The notes beneath the pieces were generated by a model that was not told the DNA's origin, did no database searches, and saw only the letters and a program-made list of their open reading frames with translations. A stretch of 34,215 nucleotides of DNA from Fuerstiella sp. (GTDB taxonomy: Bacteria > Planctomycetota > Planctomycetia > Planctomycetales > Planctomycetaceae), in assembly GCA_022447185.1 (NCBI GenBank), contig JAKVAY010000050.1:45916-80130 (forward strand), in the 5' to 3' direction. Both the position numbers and the translations under genes were made by a program. Positions 9,129-17,684 of this stretch are shown one piece after another; the stretch's first letter is position 1, and the number at the start of each line of letters is the position of its first letter.

Positions 9129-9222
9129 TCACATAGGAGTTCCGTGCCGGGCGATAGTGTGTCATCACCCTTCTACGGACGCACGGCTGTTGCTGTTTTC
9201 TGACTCACTCGAAATTTGAACG

Positions 9223-9480
9223 ATGCAGGTTGCCCGCGTCATTGGAACAACTCATGCCACCGTGCGACATCCCTCCTTGGATGGCTGGCGGTTGCTGGTC
9301 GTGCTGCCGCTTGACATCGATGACAAGCCGGACGGATTTCCGGCACTGGCAATTGACAATCTGGGAGCCAGTCACGGTGACCGTGTGTTCTTCACCAGTG
9401 ATGGCAATGTTATCCGGGAGCTGGTCGGGCGGAATGATTGTCCTGTGCGTTTCGCCGTTCACGGCATTATCGATTCCTGA
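9223..9480 (+). CDS. BMC-P (EutN/CcmL) shell vertex protein, copy 2
   Basis: The 85-residue product starts MQVARVIGTTHATVRHPSL, followed by WRLLVVLPLD, ALAIDNLGASHGDRVFFTSDG and VRFAVHGIID. These match the strand order of EutN/CcmL vertex proteins, with the GDRVFFTSDG turn in place of the usual GE-V-V-GS pattern. It lies 94 bases after the dehydrogenase and 48 bases before the unknown 9529 gene. Confidence 0.92.
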   Translation: MQVARVIGTTHATVRHPSLDGWRLLVVLPLDIDDKPDGFPALAIDNLGASHGDRVFFTSDGNVIRELVGRNDCPVRFAVHGIIDS

Positions 9481-9528
9481 TCAGGGCCATTCCGGCTCAA
9501 CGTTCTTCTGTCACCTGAATCATCTGAT

Positions 9529-10179
9529 ATGACCTTCAACAGCCAACTCGTCGACGAAGTCGTTCGAAATGTGATGCGGGAACTCAGCCTCCCGCAGACA
9601 TCTTCGTCTGAATCGACGCCACTAACTGTTGGTCAGACTGAACTGGCGCAACACGTCATTACCGAACACGTTCTTGCCGGTCACGTGCCTGACGGAGGCA
9701 CGATTTCAATTCCTGTCGGGGCCGTCATTACGCCTTCCGGAAGAGACTACATCCAGCGGCATCGTCTCCACGTTTCGAAGACGTCGCCGGCCTCTGCCAC
9801 GTCGACCGTCGGTGTCGTCATCGTGGTTGGTGAACTGTACAGCGTGTCGGCGTCTGCAGCATCGGCTGGCTGGAGCGTAGTGCCGGCATCATGCAATTTT
9901 GACGCTGCAAACCAGATCGCTCAGAGGGAGGCCAATGGTCCGGTCGTTTGTTGTTCGTCAAAGCCATCGGTCATCGCCTGTCTCGTCAATCGTAACAGTC
10001 GGCGGCGGGCCGCAGTGGTGAATTCCCAAACATGCCTTGCGGATTTACTTAGTGAAATGAATCCCGACACAGTGTGCCTGTCTGCTTGCGGATGGTCCTT
10101 TGCAGAATTGTCACGAGTGTTGAAAGACTTGAGTAGTCGGGGCGAAACGGTTCCAGCAGCCTGGAAGGAGCTGGCATGA
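9529..10179 (+). CDS. Uncharacterised microcompartment protein with encapsulation-peptide-like N-terminus and possible RpiB-like domain
   Basis: The product is 216 residues. Residues 4-21 (NSQLVDEVVRNVMRELSL) resemble the amphipathic helices of the PduL and dehydrogenase in this locus and are followed by a Ser/Thr linker, so it is probably cargo. A middle segment, SIPVGAVITPSGRDYIQRHR (about residues 63-82), recalls the TPxARDxL motif seen in some ethanolamine/propanediol compartment proteins. From about residue 90 the pattern AGWSVVPAS, VVCCSS, VNRNSRRRAAVV and NPDTVCLSA runs parallel to the ANK, RAxV and NDTNVL segments of RpiB/LacAB sugar-phosphate isomerases, but the RpiB DHxG and CGTG active-site motifs are missing. 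The fold assignment is inference. It overlaps the next gene by four bases (ATGA), so the two are translationally coupled. Confidence 0.8.
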   Translation: MTFNSQLVDEVVRNVMRELSLPQTSSSESTPLTVGQTELAQHVITEHVLAGHVPDGGTISIPVGAVITPSGRDYIQRHRLHVSKTSPASATSTVGVVIVVGELYSVSASAASAGWSVVPASCNFDAANQIAQREANGPVVCCSSKPSVIACLVNRNSRRRAAVVNSQTCLADLLSEMNPDTVCLSACGWSFAELSRVLKDLSSRGETVPAAWKELA

Positions 10180-10463
10180 GAATCATGGAAGCGATTGGCA
10201 GTGTGACTCTTGCACGCTGCCACCCTTCACTGAAATCCGCTGTCTGGAAGCTGGCTGTGCCGCTGATGCATGAAGGACTACTGGGGGCGGAATCCGGACG
10301 AACAGAACCCATTATCATCTTTGACGAAATGAACGCCGGTGACGGAAGCCTGCTGGCGGTCAGCGAGAGTGCTGAAGCGGCTGCTCCGTTTCACCCCGAT
10401 ACAAAACCGGTCGATGCCTACAACGCAGCGATCCTCGACGGAATCAACGTCGAAAAAATTTGA
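10176..10463 (+). CDS. BMC-P (EutN/CcmL) shell vertex protein, copy 3
   Basis: The 95-residue product begins MRIMEAIGSVTLARCHPSLK and continues VWKLAVPL, PIIIFDEMNAGDGSLLAVSESAEAAAPF and VDAYNAAILDGINV, the EutN/CcmL pattern. Its start overlaps the stop of the unknown 9529 gene in an ATGA, which ties the unknown protein to shell assembly. Three BMC-P paralogs with two BMC-H and no BMC-T is the composition reported for PVM compartments; why three vertex proteins are kept is not obvious from sequence. Confidence 0.92.
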   Translation: MRIMEAIGSVTLARCHPSLKSAVWKLAVPLMHEGLLGAESGRTEPIIIFDEMNAGDGSLLAVSESAEAAAPFHPDTKPVDAYNAAILDGINVEKI

Positions 10464-10471
10464 AACCAGAT

Positions 10472-10514
10472 GCAGCACTTCAGGTGCGGTGCTTTTCCGG
10501 AACCTGAAGTCTGC
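10472..10514 (+). repeat. Stem-loop between the third BMC-P gene and the aldolase
   Basis: ACTTCAGGT (10477-10485) pairs perfectly with ACCTGAAGT (10502-10510). The stem extends by GCAG (10472-10475) with CTGC (10511-10514) across one bulged base. It sits nine bases after the BMC-P stop and has no T-run. It could protect or process the mRNA at the boundary between the shell and enzyme parts of the operon. Confidence 0.5.
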
Positions 10515-10557
10515 GTTCAGTAATTCGAACACTCACTGGAAATGACAGGACATTCTG

Positions 10558-11454
10558 ATGGCGAACTGGAACAGTGGAATTCACAATCGGTCACTCAAGG
10601 AAGAAATTTGTGAGATCGGCCGCCGCGTTTACAACAAAGGATTCGCCGCCGCGAACGATGGTAACATCAGCATTCGTGTTTCCGACAATGAAGTCCTGTG
10701 CAGTCCCACGATGATCTGTAAAGGCGACATGAATCCCGAAGACATCTGCGCAGTGGATATGGAGGGCAACCAGATCGCGGGAAAGCGAAAGCGAACCAGT
10801 GAAGTCCTGCTGCATCTGGAAATTATGAAGAATCGGCCGGACGTGAAGGCCGTCGTCCACTGCCATCCGCCCCATGCAACCGCATTTGCCATTGTCGGCG
10901 AACCTATTCCTCAGTGCATTCTGCCGGAAGTCGAAATTTTCATGGGAGAGATCCCCATGGCACCCTACGAAACGCCCGGCAATCAGCAGTTTGCCGAAAC
11001 GGTGACGCCGTTTCTCAAATCATCCAACACGATCATTCTCAGGAACCACGGGACAGTCAGCTTTGGCAAAGACCTGCGGGAAGCGTGGTGGAAAACGGAA
11101 ATTCTCGATGCCTACTGCCGTATTTTACTGTTGGCTCGTCCCCTGGGTCAGGTCGCTTACCTGCCGGAACAGAAGAACCGGGAACTTCTGGATCTCAAGA
11201 ATCGTCTGGGTTTCGATGATCCACGCTTTCACAACGAAGATTGCGATTTATGTGGCAACAGTTCGTTTCGAGACGGCTACCACGAGCAGGTTCCTGTGCA
11301 GCGCGCATTTCCAAAAGCTCCGGACTACCCGGGCTATCTGCATGAGCCTTGTGGAAGTACCTGCGAACAAAAGCCAGTGGCAGGTAACGATGATCTTGTG
11401 CAGATGATCACTGACCAGGTGATTGCGTCACTGGCCACATCGACTGCCGGCTGA
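10558..11454 (+). CDS. Class II aldolase (L-fuculose/L-rhamnulose-1-phosphate aldolase type), signature enzyme of the compartment
   Basis: The enzyme splits a deoxyhexulose-1-phosphate into dihydroxyacetone phosphate and lactaldehyde using zinc. The aldolase_II domain spans about residues 12-215. Visible residues are the catalytic Glu82 (TSEVLLHLEIM), zinc ligands His101 and His103 (VVHCHPPHATAF) and His164 (ILRNHGTVSFG). The fold ends near residue 220; an extension of about 75 residues follows, with two Cys pairs (CDLCG and CGSTCE), a linker, and a final amphipathic helix (NDDLVQMITDQVIASLA) of the encapsulation-peptide kind. At 298 residues it is longer than free fuculose-phosphate aldolases of about 215, and the extra length is this tail. 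The Cys pairs could bind a metal, which is inference. It defines the PVM compartment as sugar-degrading. Confidence 0.93.
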   Translation: MANWNSGIHNRSLKEEICEIGRRVYNKGFAAANDGNISIRVSDNEVLCSPTMICKGDMNPEDICAVDMEGNQIAGKRKRTSEVLLHLEIMKNRPDVKAVVHCHPPHATAFAIVGEPIPQCILPEVEIFMGEIPMAPYETPGNQQFAETVTPFLKSSNTIILRNHGTVSFGKDLREAWWKTEILDAYCRILLLARPLGQVAYLPEQKNRELLDLKNRLGFDDPRFHNEDCDLCGNSSFRDGYHEQVPVQRAFPKAPDYPGYLHEPCGSTCEQKPVAGNDDLVQMITDQVIASLATSTAG

Positions 11455-11525
11455 AGCCGGGAATATTCAGCCCGATTTGCCCTGACGCCAATCGTTGCGT
11501 CTCCTCAATAGAAAGTTAGCAGCAT

Positions 11526-12455
11526 ATGAAAGTCACGATTATCGGCGGCGGTGGACTGGTCGGCTCCTGCGCCGGGTTCTCGCTCCAGGCCGGCGGGATT
11601 GTCAGGGAGATTGCACTGGTCGACGTTAACCAGGAATTGTGTGAGGGGCAGGCGCTCGATTTGCTGCACGGTTCGTCCATCATGGCTCCACAGACGATTA
11701 CCGCTGGGGGTACAGATCAGGTTGCGGACAGTGATGTGGTTGTGATCACAGCCGGCCTTCGCCGAAAGCCGGATGAAAGTCGTCTGGACCTGATCAACCG
11801 CAATGTTGCGTTGTTTCGTACGATTCTTGATGATGTAAAGAAGCACGGTCTGCGAAACGATGCGATCGTATTCGTGGTGTCCAATCCTGTCGATGTACTG
11901 ACCTATCTTGCCGTGCAGGCGCTGTCACTGCCTGCCAGTCAGGTCATCGGCCTTGGCACGGTGCTCGATACGACACGTCTCCGCAGTATGCTGGCTCAGC
12001 AACTGAGTGTTCCGGCGACTCAGGTCAGCGTGACAATTCTGGGTGAACATGGTGACAGTATGGTGCCTGTCTGGTCGCAGGCACAGGTTGCGAATCTTCC
12101 ACTGGAAAAATATCCCGGAGTGACACAGTCCGTCATCGCGGAGGTTGAATCCCGGACTCGGGGCAGCGGAGCAGAGGTGATCCGTAAAAAGGGCGGAGCT
12201 GGATTTGCTGTGGGAGTCTCCATTGCCGATGTGGTTCACAGCATCGCGCTGGATGAAGGTCGTATTCTGCCGGTCAGCAGTCTGCAGAATGGAGCATACG
12301 GTTTGCAGGACGTGTGTTTATCTGTCCCAACCGTGGTGGGTCGAGGTGGCGTTCTGAGTCATATCGAAGTCGACTTGTGGTCGAAGGAACGTACCGCTTT
12401 AGTCAACAGCGGCAGTGTCCTGCGGAACACGATCAACACCGTGATGAACGGCTAA
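11526..12455 (+). CDS. NAD-dependent lactate/malate dehydrogenase-family enzyme
   Basis: The 309-residue product has the LDH/MDH order: nucleotide-binding IIGGGGLVGS at the N-terminus, AGLRRKPDESRLDLINRN in the mobile loop, FVVSNPVDVLTYLA, VLDTTRLR, and the catalytic His175 in LGEHGDSMVPVWS. The residue just before KP in the mobile loop, which selects substrate in the family (Gln in lactate, Arg in malate enzymes), is Arg80, so the loop reads malate-like, while ESRLDL is lactate-like. It follows the aldolase by 71 bases and ends the operon. A role in oxidising lactate to pyruvate or in recycling NADH fits the pathway, but the substrate is uncertain. I see no encapsulation helix, so it is probably cytosolic. 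Confidence 0.85.
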   Translation: MKVTIIGGGGLVGSCAGFSLQAGGIVREIALVDVNQELCEGQALDLLHGSSIMAPQTITAGGTDQVADSDVVVITAGLRRKPDESRLDLINRNVALFRTILDDVKKHGLRNDAIVFVVSNPVDVLTYLAVQALSLPASQVIGLGTVLDTTRLRSMLAQQLSVPATQVSVTILGEHGDSMVPVWSQAQVANLPLEKYPGVTQSVIAEVESRTRGSGAEVIRKKGGAGFAVGVSIADVVHSIALDEGRILPVSSLQNGAYGLQDVCLSVPTVVGRGGVLSHIEVDLWSKERTALVNSGSVLRNTINTVMNG

Positions 12456-12508
12456 TGCCGTACTGAAGACGCACGGCGCAGCGGCTGCTCAACCTGATTC
12501 GCAGTCAT

Positions 12509-13543
<1,035 letters not shown>

Positions 13544-14379
13544 CGGAGTGTCTTTGCCTTGTTACGTCCGGTATGGAAGATATGACGTCTGGTTTGGAAG
13601 ATGCTGTTGCGGGTACAGGCTGACCGGTTGCAGGTCTGCCGATCCGTCGTGCAGACCGACCGACACATCGACAAGTTGAGTGCAGACACCATTACCGGGC
13701 CTCCGTTTACTGCGTCGCGAACCCGTGACGCGTTGTCATGCCGTTCAAGCTTTCGAAACTCTCGGCAGGCATGAAGATGGCAAAACCGATCGGTTACATG
13801 TGAAGCTGGCGACGACTCGGCACGAAAAACTACGGGCTTATTCAACATGACCTGCTGAAACCGCGAGCAATCTTCTTGATCTGCAAAGAACCATTGACAT
13901 CAACACGCGTCCAGGTTCAGTGTCACCAAATCTGCATGTTCAGTCAACTATGCTTTCCAGCACGGCTTATGAACGGCCGGACGGCACAGACTTTTACGTG
14001 CAAACCTGTTCAATCGTCCGGCAGGAAGTCGGAGTGCCATTAGCTGCCGGGTGGTACAACTGTCAATCTGTATAAGAAGTCAGTGTGTTGATACGCGTGC
14101 GATGTTCGACCCGCTAACGTTGCCAGAAATTTCGCGGTCCGATACCTTCACGCAACGACACTCCAACTGGATTTCCGGGCAAAAGATCGACGTTCTCAAC
14201 ACTCAAATGGGTCCGTCGGCCGCAAGAGGTGGAATAGGAGCGGCGGACGTCCGTTCCCGTAATGACGTTTTGCGGGGCAAACCCGGAGTTTACGTGTCGG
14301 GCCTGGCGAGACGTTTTCTCCTGTCGATACCATACATTATTCGCGATTCCCAGGAAGAGCCCGTAGAAACCGAACCACC
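13544..14379. other. Gene-poor stretch of about 840 bases
   Basis: No convincing gene is seen. A minus-strand frame (13540-13848) is Cys/Arg/His-rich and not protein-like. A plus-strand frame of 110 codons (14051-14383) overlaps the start of the next gene in an ATGA and is the best candidate for a hidden gene, but its product shows no hydrophobic pattern, domain or motif I can support. It could simply be a long leader carrying the promoter of the 14380 gene. Confidence 0.4.
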
Positions 14380-14964
14380 ATGAGCAGAAAGACTGAAACT
14401 GCCTGCCTGCTGTCCGCGATGTTGTGTTTTTCAGGATACCACATCATTTGGTATGCGATGGCCACGCCTCCCGCGATCGTTTCCAGAAATGCAGATGGCT
14501 ACATCGAGTCGATCCAGAGACTGGAAATCCAGGGAAGTTTCTGGGATGTCACATTCCGCTATCAGTCGTCCTTCGATCAGATTTTTGGTGCCGGTGATCC
14601 TCCGGACATTCGCGAACCATCATTCTACATCGACGGCGCGGAAGCTGCCCGGGCTGCGATCAGTGATGTTCTTACAACACAGGGGATTACCAACGACGGC
14701 AGCGTCCCGAACGTGTTGTATGTTCCGTACCGGACGGCTGAAACCGGGAACCAGTTAAGGGGTGTCAACGTACACGCGACGGGTGCCGACATCGGCAGTG
14801 ATATCTGGATGTACTTTCACCCGTCGGGAGAATTCCCGCGATCCACCACTCTCGCAAACAGTCAGCAGTTCACGTTATTTTTCAAAAAAACCGGAAGCCA
14901 ACACGGATGGGCGACGTTCGAACCTGCGGATTCTGGAACAGTCGGAGCAAAGGACGACGAATAG
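14380..14964 (+). CDS. Secreted protein of unknown function
   Basis: The 194-residue product begins with a signal-peptide-like segment (MSRKTETACLLSAMLCFSGY, then HIIWYAMA), with a possible cut near residue 28. The rest is soluble, with strands and Gly/Asp turns such as EIQGSFWDVTFRYQSSFDQ and SDIWMYFHPSGEFP. No cysteine pair, catalytic motif or repeat is visible, and I do not recognise the family. It lies about 100 bases ahead of the MauE/thioredoxin-like gene on the same strand and may be cotranscribed with it. The ribosome binding site is weak. Confidence 0.6.
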   Translation: MSRKTETACLLSAMLCFSGYHIIWYAMATPPAIVSRNADGYIESIQRLEIQGSFWDVTFRYQSSFDQIFGAGDPPDIREPSFYIDGAEAARAAISDVLTTQGITNDGSVPNVLYVPYRTAETGNQLRGVNVHATGADIGSDIWMYFHPSGEFPRSTTLANSQQFTLFFKKTGSQHGWATFEPADSGTVGAKDDE

Positions 14965-15064
14965 TATTTGGAGATATCGTTGCTGGACTCTCCACTGTCT
15001 ATCTGAGAAACTTAGGAAATCGACAGAAATCTCACGCTGGTTTCGGACCGACGGCAGCGATTCC

Positions 15065-16015
15065 TTGAACGACACATCCGATACCACGCAACCAGCCCTG
15101 CAGCGATTCGGCTGGAATCAATTTCGATTTGTTGTTGCTGCATTAATGATTGCAGCCGCTCTGACCAAGGTGTTCAACACATCCCTGATCCTTGCCGGCG
15201 ATGGCCTGCTGAGCACCGTTCCGCGATTGTTGAGCGTAATTGCCTTTGAATCGGCGGCAGCGACCTACCTTGTCATTGGTAATTTGTGGTGGTCCTGGCT
15301 CCTGACGTTGGTGACATTTTTGACATTTGTGGCATCGTCGTTCTATGCGATGGCAACGGATCGCTCCTGTGGTTGTTTTGGAGAATGGCTGGATGTCGAG
15401 ACCGTTGTGGTGATTGACACTGTCGTTCTGCTCCTCACGGTATGTCTGCGACATAGGAATCGACGGGTCACGACCGGACGTCTGAAAACGCATCTCCTGA
15501 TCGTGGCGGCGGTTGGCGGTTCGATTGCCGGACTGGCGCTGCTGCAACACCAATCATTCCGTCGTACACAACAAGGGCGGCTTATCCTGGCCGACGTATT
15601 GCTCGGGAATCCGTGGCCGGTTAATGAGCAAATGCATCCTGAACTGAAGCCACTCAGCAGCGGCCAGTGGATGATTCTGGTTGTGAATCGCGATTGTGGT
15701 CCCTGCCGGAGGTTGATTGAAACCCACTTCCAGGATCCGGAATCACATCGTGCTGGAGAACGCACGGTCGTTTTTGTTTACGGTCGAGGTAGCCCTCAGT
15801 GGCGATTCCAGTTCGACAGAGTGACGCTCAATCCCACGTCCGGTGGGTCCGTCAATTGGCCTGCGGGCCGGCCTGCCGTCGCCAGCCCGGCCGTATTTCT
15901 AATCAATAATGGCATTGTCACAACGGCGGCAGAGGGGCCGGCAACGGACGAATTTGTCCGTTCTGTGTTGACAGATTCGGATCGACTGACAGATTCGGAT
16001 CGACCACCACCCTAA
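15065..16015 (+). CDS. MauE/DoxX-like membrane protein fused to a thioredoxin-like CGPC domain
   Basis: From a TTG at 15065 the product is 316 residues. Four membrane helices fill about residues 20-130, with the CGCFG motif at residues 102-106 (RSCGCFGEWLD), typical of MauE-type DoxX-related redox membrane proteins. A fifth helix lies near residue 145 (LLIVAAVGGSIAGLALL). A periplasmic part follows with WMILVVNRDCGPCRRLIETH; C211 and C214 form a CGPC pair as in thioredoxin-like disulfide proteins. It probably passes electrons or makes disulfides across the membrane. An in-frame extension back to 14762 overlaps the previous gene in another frame and is not protein-like, so I use TTG. The C-terminus ends in a short duplication (LTDSDR twice). 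Confidence 0.75.
   Translation: MNDTSDTTQPALQRFGWNQFRFVVAALMIAAALTKVFNTSLILAGDGLLSTVPRLLSVIAFESAAATYLVIGNLWWSWLLTLVTFLTFVASSFYAMATDRSCGCFGEWLDVETVVVIDTVVLLLTVCLRHRNRRVTTGRLKTHLLIVAAVGGSIAGLALLQHQSFRRTQQGRLILADVLLGNPWPVNEQMHPELKPLSSGQWMILVVNRDCGPCRRLIETHFQDPESHRAGERTVVFVYGRGSPQWRFQFDRVTLNPTSGGSVNWPAGRPAVASPAVFLINNGIVTTAAEGPATDEFVRSVLTDSDRLTDSDRPPP
15969..16004 (+). repeat. Perfect 18-bp tandem duplication at the end of the MauE-like gene
   Basis: TGACAGATTCGGATCGAC occurs twice in a row (15969-15986 and 15987-16004), adding one LTDSDR unit to the C-terminal tail. Perfect identity suggests a recent slippage event. Confidence 0.85.
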
Positions 16016-16051
16016 CTCTTTACCGTTTAAATACGACCGGTTCCACCGTTT

Positions 16052-16095
16052 GTCTCACCCCGGTGCAGTACTGTTTTTTTACCACTGGGTGAGAC
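16052..16095. terminator. Inverted repeat after the MauE-like gene, possible terminator
   Basis: GTCTCACCC (16052-16060) pairs exactly with GGGTGAGAC (16087-16095). A T-run lies inside the loop (16074-16080), and an A-run follows at about 16102-16109. Because the T-run is not after the stem, classical termination is unsure; the structure lies 36 bases after the stop codon. Confidence 0.4.
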
Positions 16096-16152
16096 GCTGA
16101 TCAAAAAAAAGAAAATCATGAAATTACGTCATTTTTATCCAACGTCGCTGCT

Positions 16153-16172
16153 TGACCAGTGCAATGCTGGTC
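16153..16172. repeat. Small inverted repeat upstream of the DUF1559 gene
   Basis: TGACCAG (16153-16159) and CTGGTCA (16166-16172) form a 7-bp palindrome with a six-base spacer, about 90 bases before the start codon. It could be an operator or part of the leader; nothing else supports either. Confidence 0.3.
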
Positions 16173-16260
16173 ACTAGGATGGCGCGTTACGTATATAGGC
16201 AGGAAGTCGCGTAGACTGTTGCCGTTGTTCTGTTTTTTCTTCTTTCACGGAGACATGACA

Positions 16261-17349
16261 ATGAAGAGACGTGGATTCACACTGATTGAATTGCTGGTGG
16301 TGATCGCCATCATCGCAGTTCTGATCTCACTGCTGTTGCCAGCAGTACAGCAGGCGCGCGAAGCAGCTCGCCGAACCCAGTGTCGGAACAATCTGAAGCA
16401 AATCGGATTGGCTTCGCACAACTATCATGACGCTCATGGCGCGTTCCCTCCAGGCCGTATGGCACCTGCTAAGGGTGGACTCGGTGGAGATTGCTGGGTT
16501 GGTTGGGTTTCTCCAAACTACCACATCCTGCCATTTGTTGACCAGGCCAACGTATATGACCTGATCAACCCTGTTGAATTCCGTTATCGTTCAGGTTCTC
16601 CGCTTTGTACAGCAAATGCATTCGTGCTGACGACTGAAGTCGCCACTTACGAGTGTCCATCTGACCCCGGTCATGCTGGTGGCGTCAACACTAACAGCTA
16701 CCGTGCCAACTTGGGCGTCACCGTTTGTGGTGGAGTCAACTTTGGTGACCAGGACCAGGTAGACGCAACCTACACGACACGCGCCAAGGCTGAACTGTAC
16801 GGTGCAGGTGGCGGAATGTTCCACGATAATGGTGGAGTCAAAATTCGCGACGTTGCCGATGGAACTTCCAATACGGTTATGTACTCTGAGCGTATCGTCG
16901 GCAACGACCAGGATAACGTTATCAGCAACCCTGCGCAGTACTTCCATCCACCACCGATCAACAAGAGTGACACCGACAACACGATCGCAAACATGCTGAT
17001 CGACTGTAACGCCGGCGTTGCTGGTGCTGCGTTCACTAGTGCTGGTGAATGGCGAGCTCAGATGGGTTTCACCGGTGGCGACGAACCAGCATGGTTGTTC
17101 GGCACGTACCAGTGTGCTCATTACAACCACGTGCTGCCTCCAAACCCAACACTGCCAGACTGCGGTGCAGGTAGCATCCCTGACAGTCCACACGAACCTG
17201 CGATCCTGAGTGCTCGTAGCTATCACCCAGGCAGTGTATTCACCGCCATGGCTGATGGTAGTGTTCGAAGTTTCAGTAACGGCGTCTCTTCCACTCTGTG
17301 GCAGGGTGTTGGTACTCGAAATGGTGGAGAAGTTCTTGGTGAATTCTAA
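16261..17349 (+). CDS. DUF1559 prepilin-like protein with N-methylation motif
   Basis: The 362-residue product begins [19 protein letters not shown], the type IV prepilin/pseudopilin leader and helix; a prepilin peptidase would cut after the Gly. The helix runs into [20 protein letters not shown] and [21 protein letters not shown], the standard start of the large planctomycete DUF1559 family. The C-terminus has the H-X9-DG motif: His322, nine residues, then DG, in [17 protein letters not shown]. These proteins form or decorate surface fibres or secretion pseudopili; the exact role is unknown. I chose ATG 16261 because GGAG lies eight bases upstream, while ATG 16255 would be too close. Asn and other residues use mainly C-ending codons, unlike neighbouring genes, which suggests high expression. 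Confidence 0.95.
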   Translation: MKRRGFTLIELLVVIAIIAVLISLLLPAVQQAREAARRTQCRNNLKQIGLASHNYHDAHGAFPPGRMAPAKGGLGGDCWVGWVSPNYHILPFVDQANVYDLINPVEFRYRSGSPLCTANAFVLTTEVATYECPSDPGHAGGVNTNSYRANLGVTVCGGVNFGDQDQVDATYTTRAKAELYGAGGGMFHDNGGVKIRDVADGTSNTVMYSERIVGNDQDNVISNPAQYFHPPPINKSDTDNTIANMLIDCNAGVAGAAFTSAGEWRAQMGFTGGDEPAWLFGTYQCAHYNHVLPPNPTLPDCGAGSIPDSPHEPAILSARSYHPGSVFTAMADGSVRSFSNGVSSTLWQGVGTRNGGEVLGEF

Positions 17350-17378
17350 GAACTGTTCATGACAGTAACAGTTAGCTT

Positions 17379-17406
17379 CTTGGCGTCCTCAATTGAGGAC
17401 GCCAAG
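17379..17406. terminator. Perfect 28-bp palindrome after the DUF1559 gene
   Basis: CTTGGCGTCCTC (17379-17390), then AATT, then its exact complement GAGGACGCCAAG (17395-17406). It lies 29 bases after the stop. No T-run follows. It is the first of two consecutive hairpins and may stabilise the transcript end. Confidence 0.7.
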
Positions 17407-17419
17407 TTCTATAATGTTC

Positions 17420-17460
17420 AATTCCTTCTGATGGCCGTTGGCGGTCAGAAGGAATTTTTA
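17420..17460 (+). terminator. Rho-independent terminator of the DUF1559 gene
   Basis: AATTCCTTCTGA (17420-17431) pairs exactly with TCAGAAGGAATT (17445-17456) across a 13-base loop, and TTTTTATTTT follows. This is a textbook intrinsic terminator, separated from the preceding palindrome by 13 bases. Confidence 0.9.
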
Positions 17461-17684
17461 TTTTGACCTGGACAGTGGCAGGATTCGGCTGCCCATTTTT
17501 TTTTACACATTACTAAAGTGAGCGCAACCGCGAGTGGAGTTCAAACCACGAGCCAGAGGCGCTGACAGGTCGTCTATCTAAACGGGTGTCTGCAACTTAG
17601 AGCTTTCAGCGTTTTGGTCTGCTCTTCTGAGTTCCAGGCATGTTTTCAACACGCTGCTACGTCTGACAAAGGAGTTTGTTTCAC

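Noticed and set aside
14051..14383. 110-codon frame overlapping the 14380 gene by ATGA
   Set aside because: The overlap is attractive but the product has no supporting pattern, so it is mentioned only in the intergenic entry.
14762..15064. In-frame extension of the MauE-like gene
   Set aside because: It overlaps the secreted-protein gene in another frame and has no protein-like pattern; TTG 15065 starts just before the first membrane helix.
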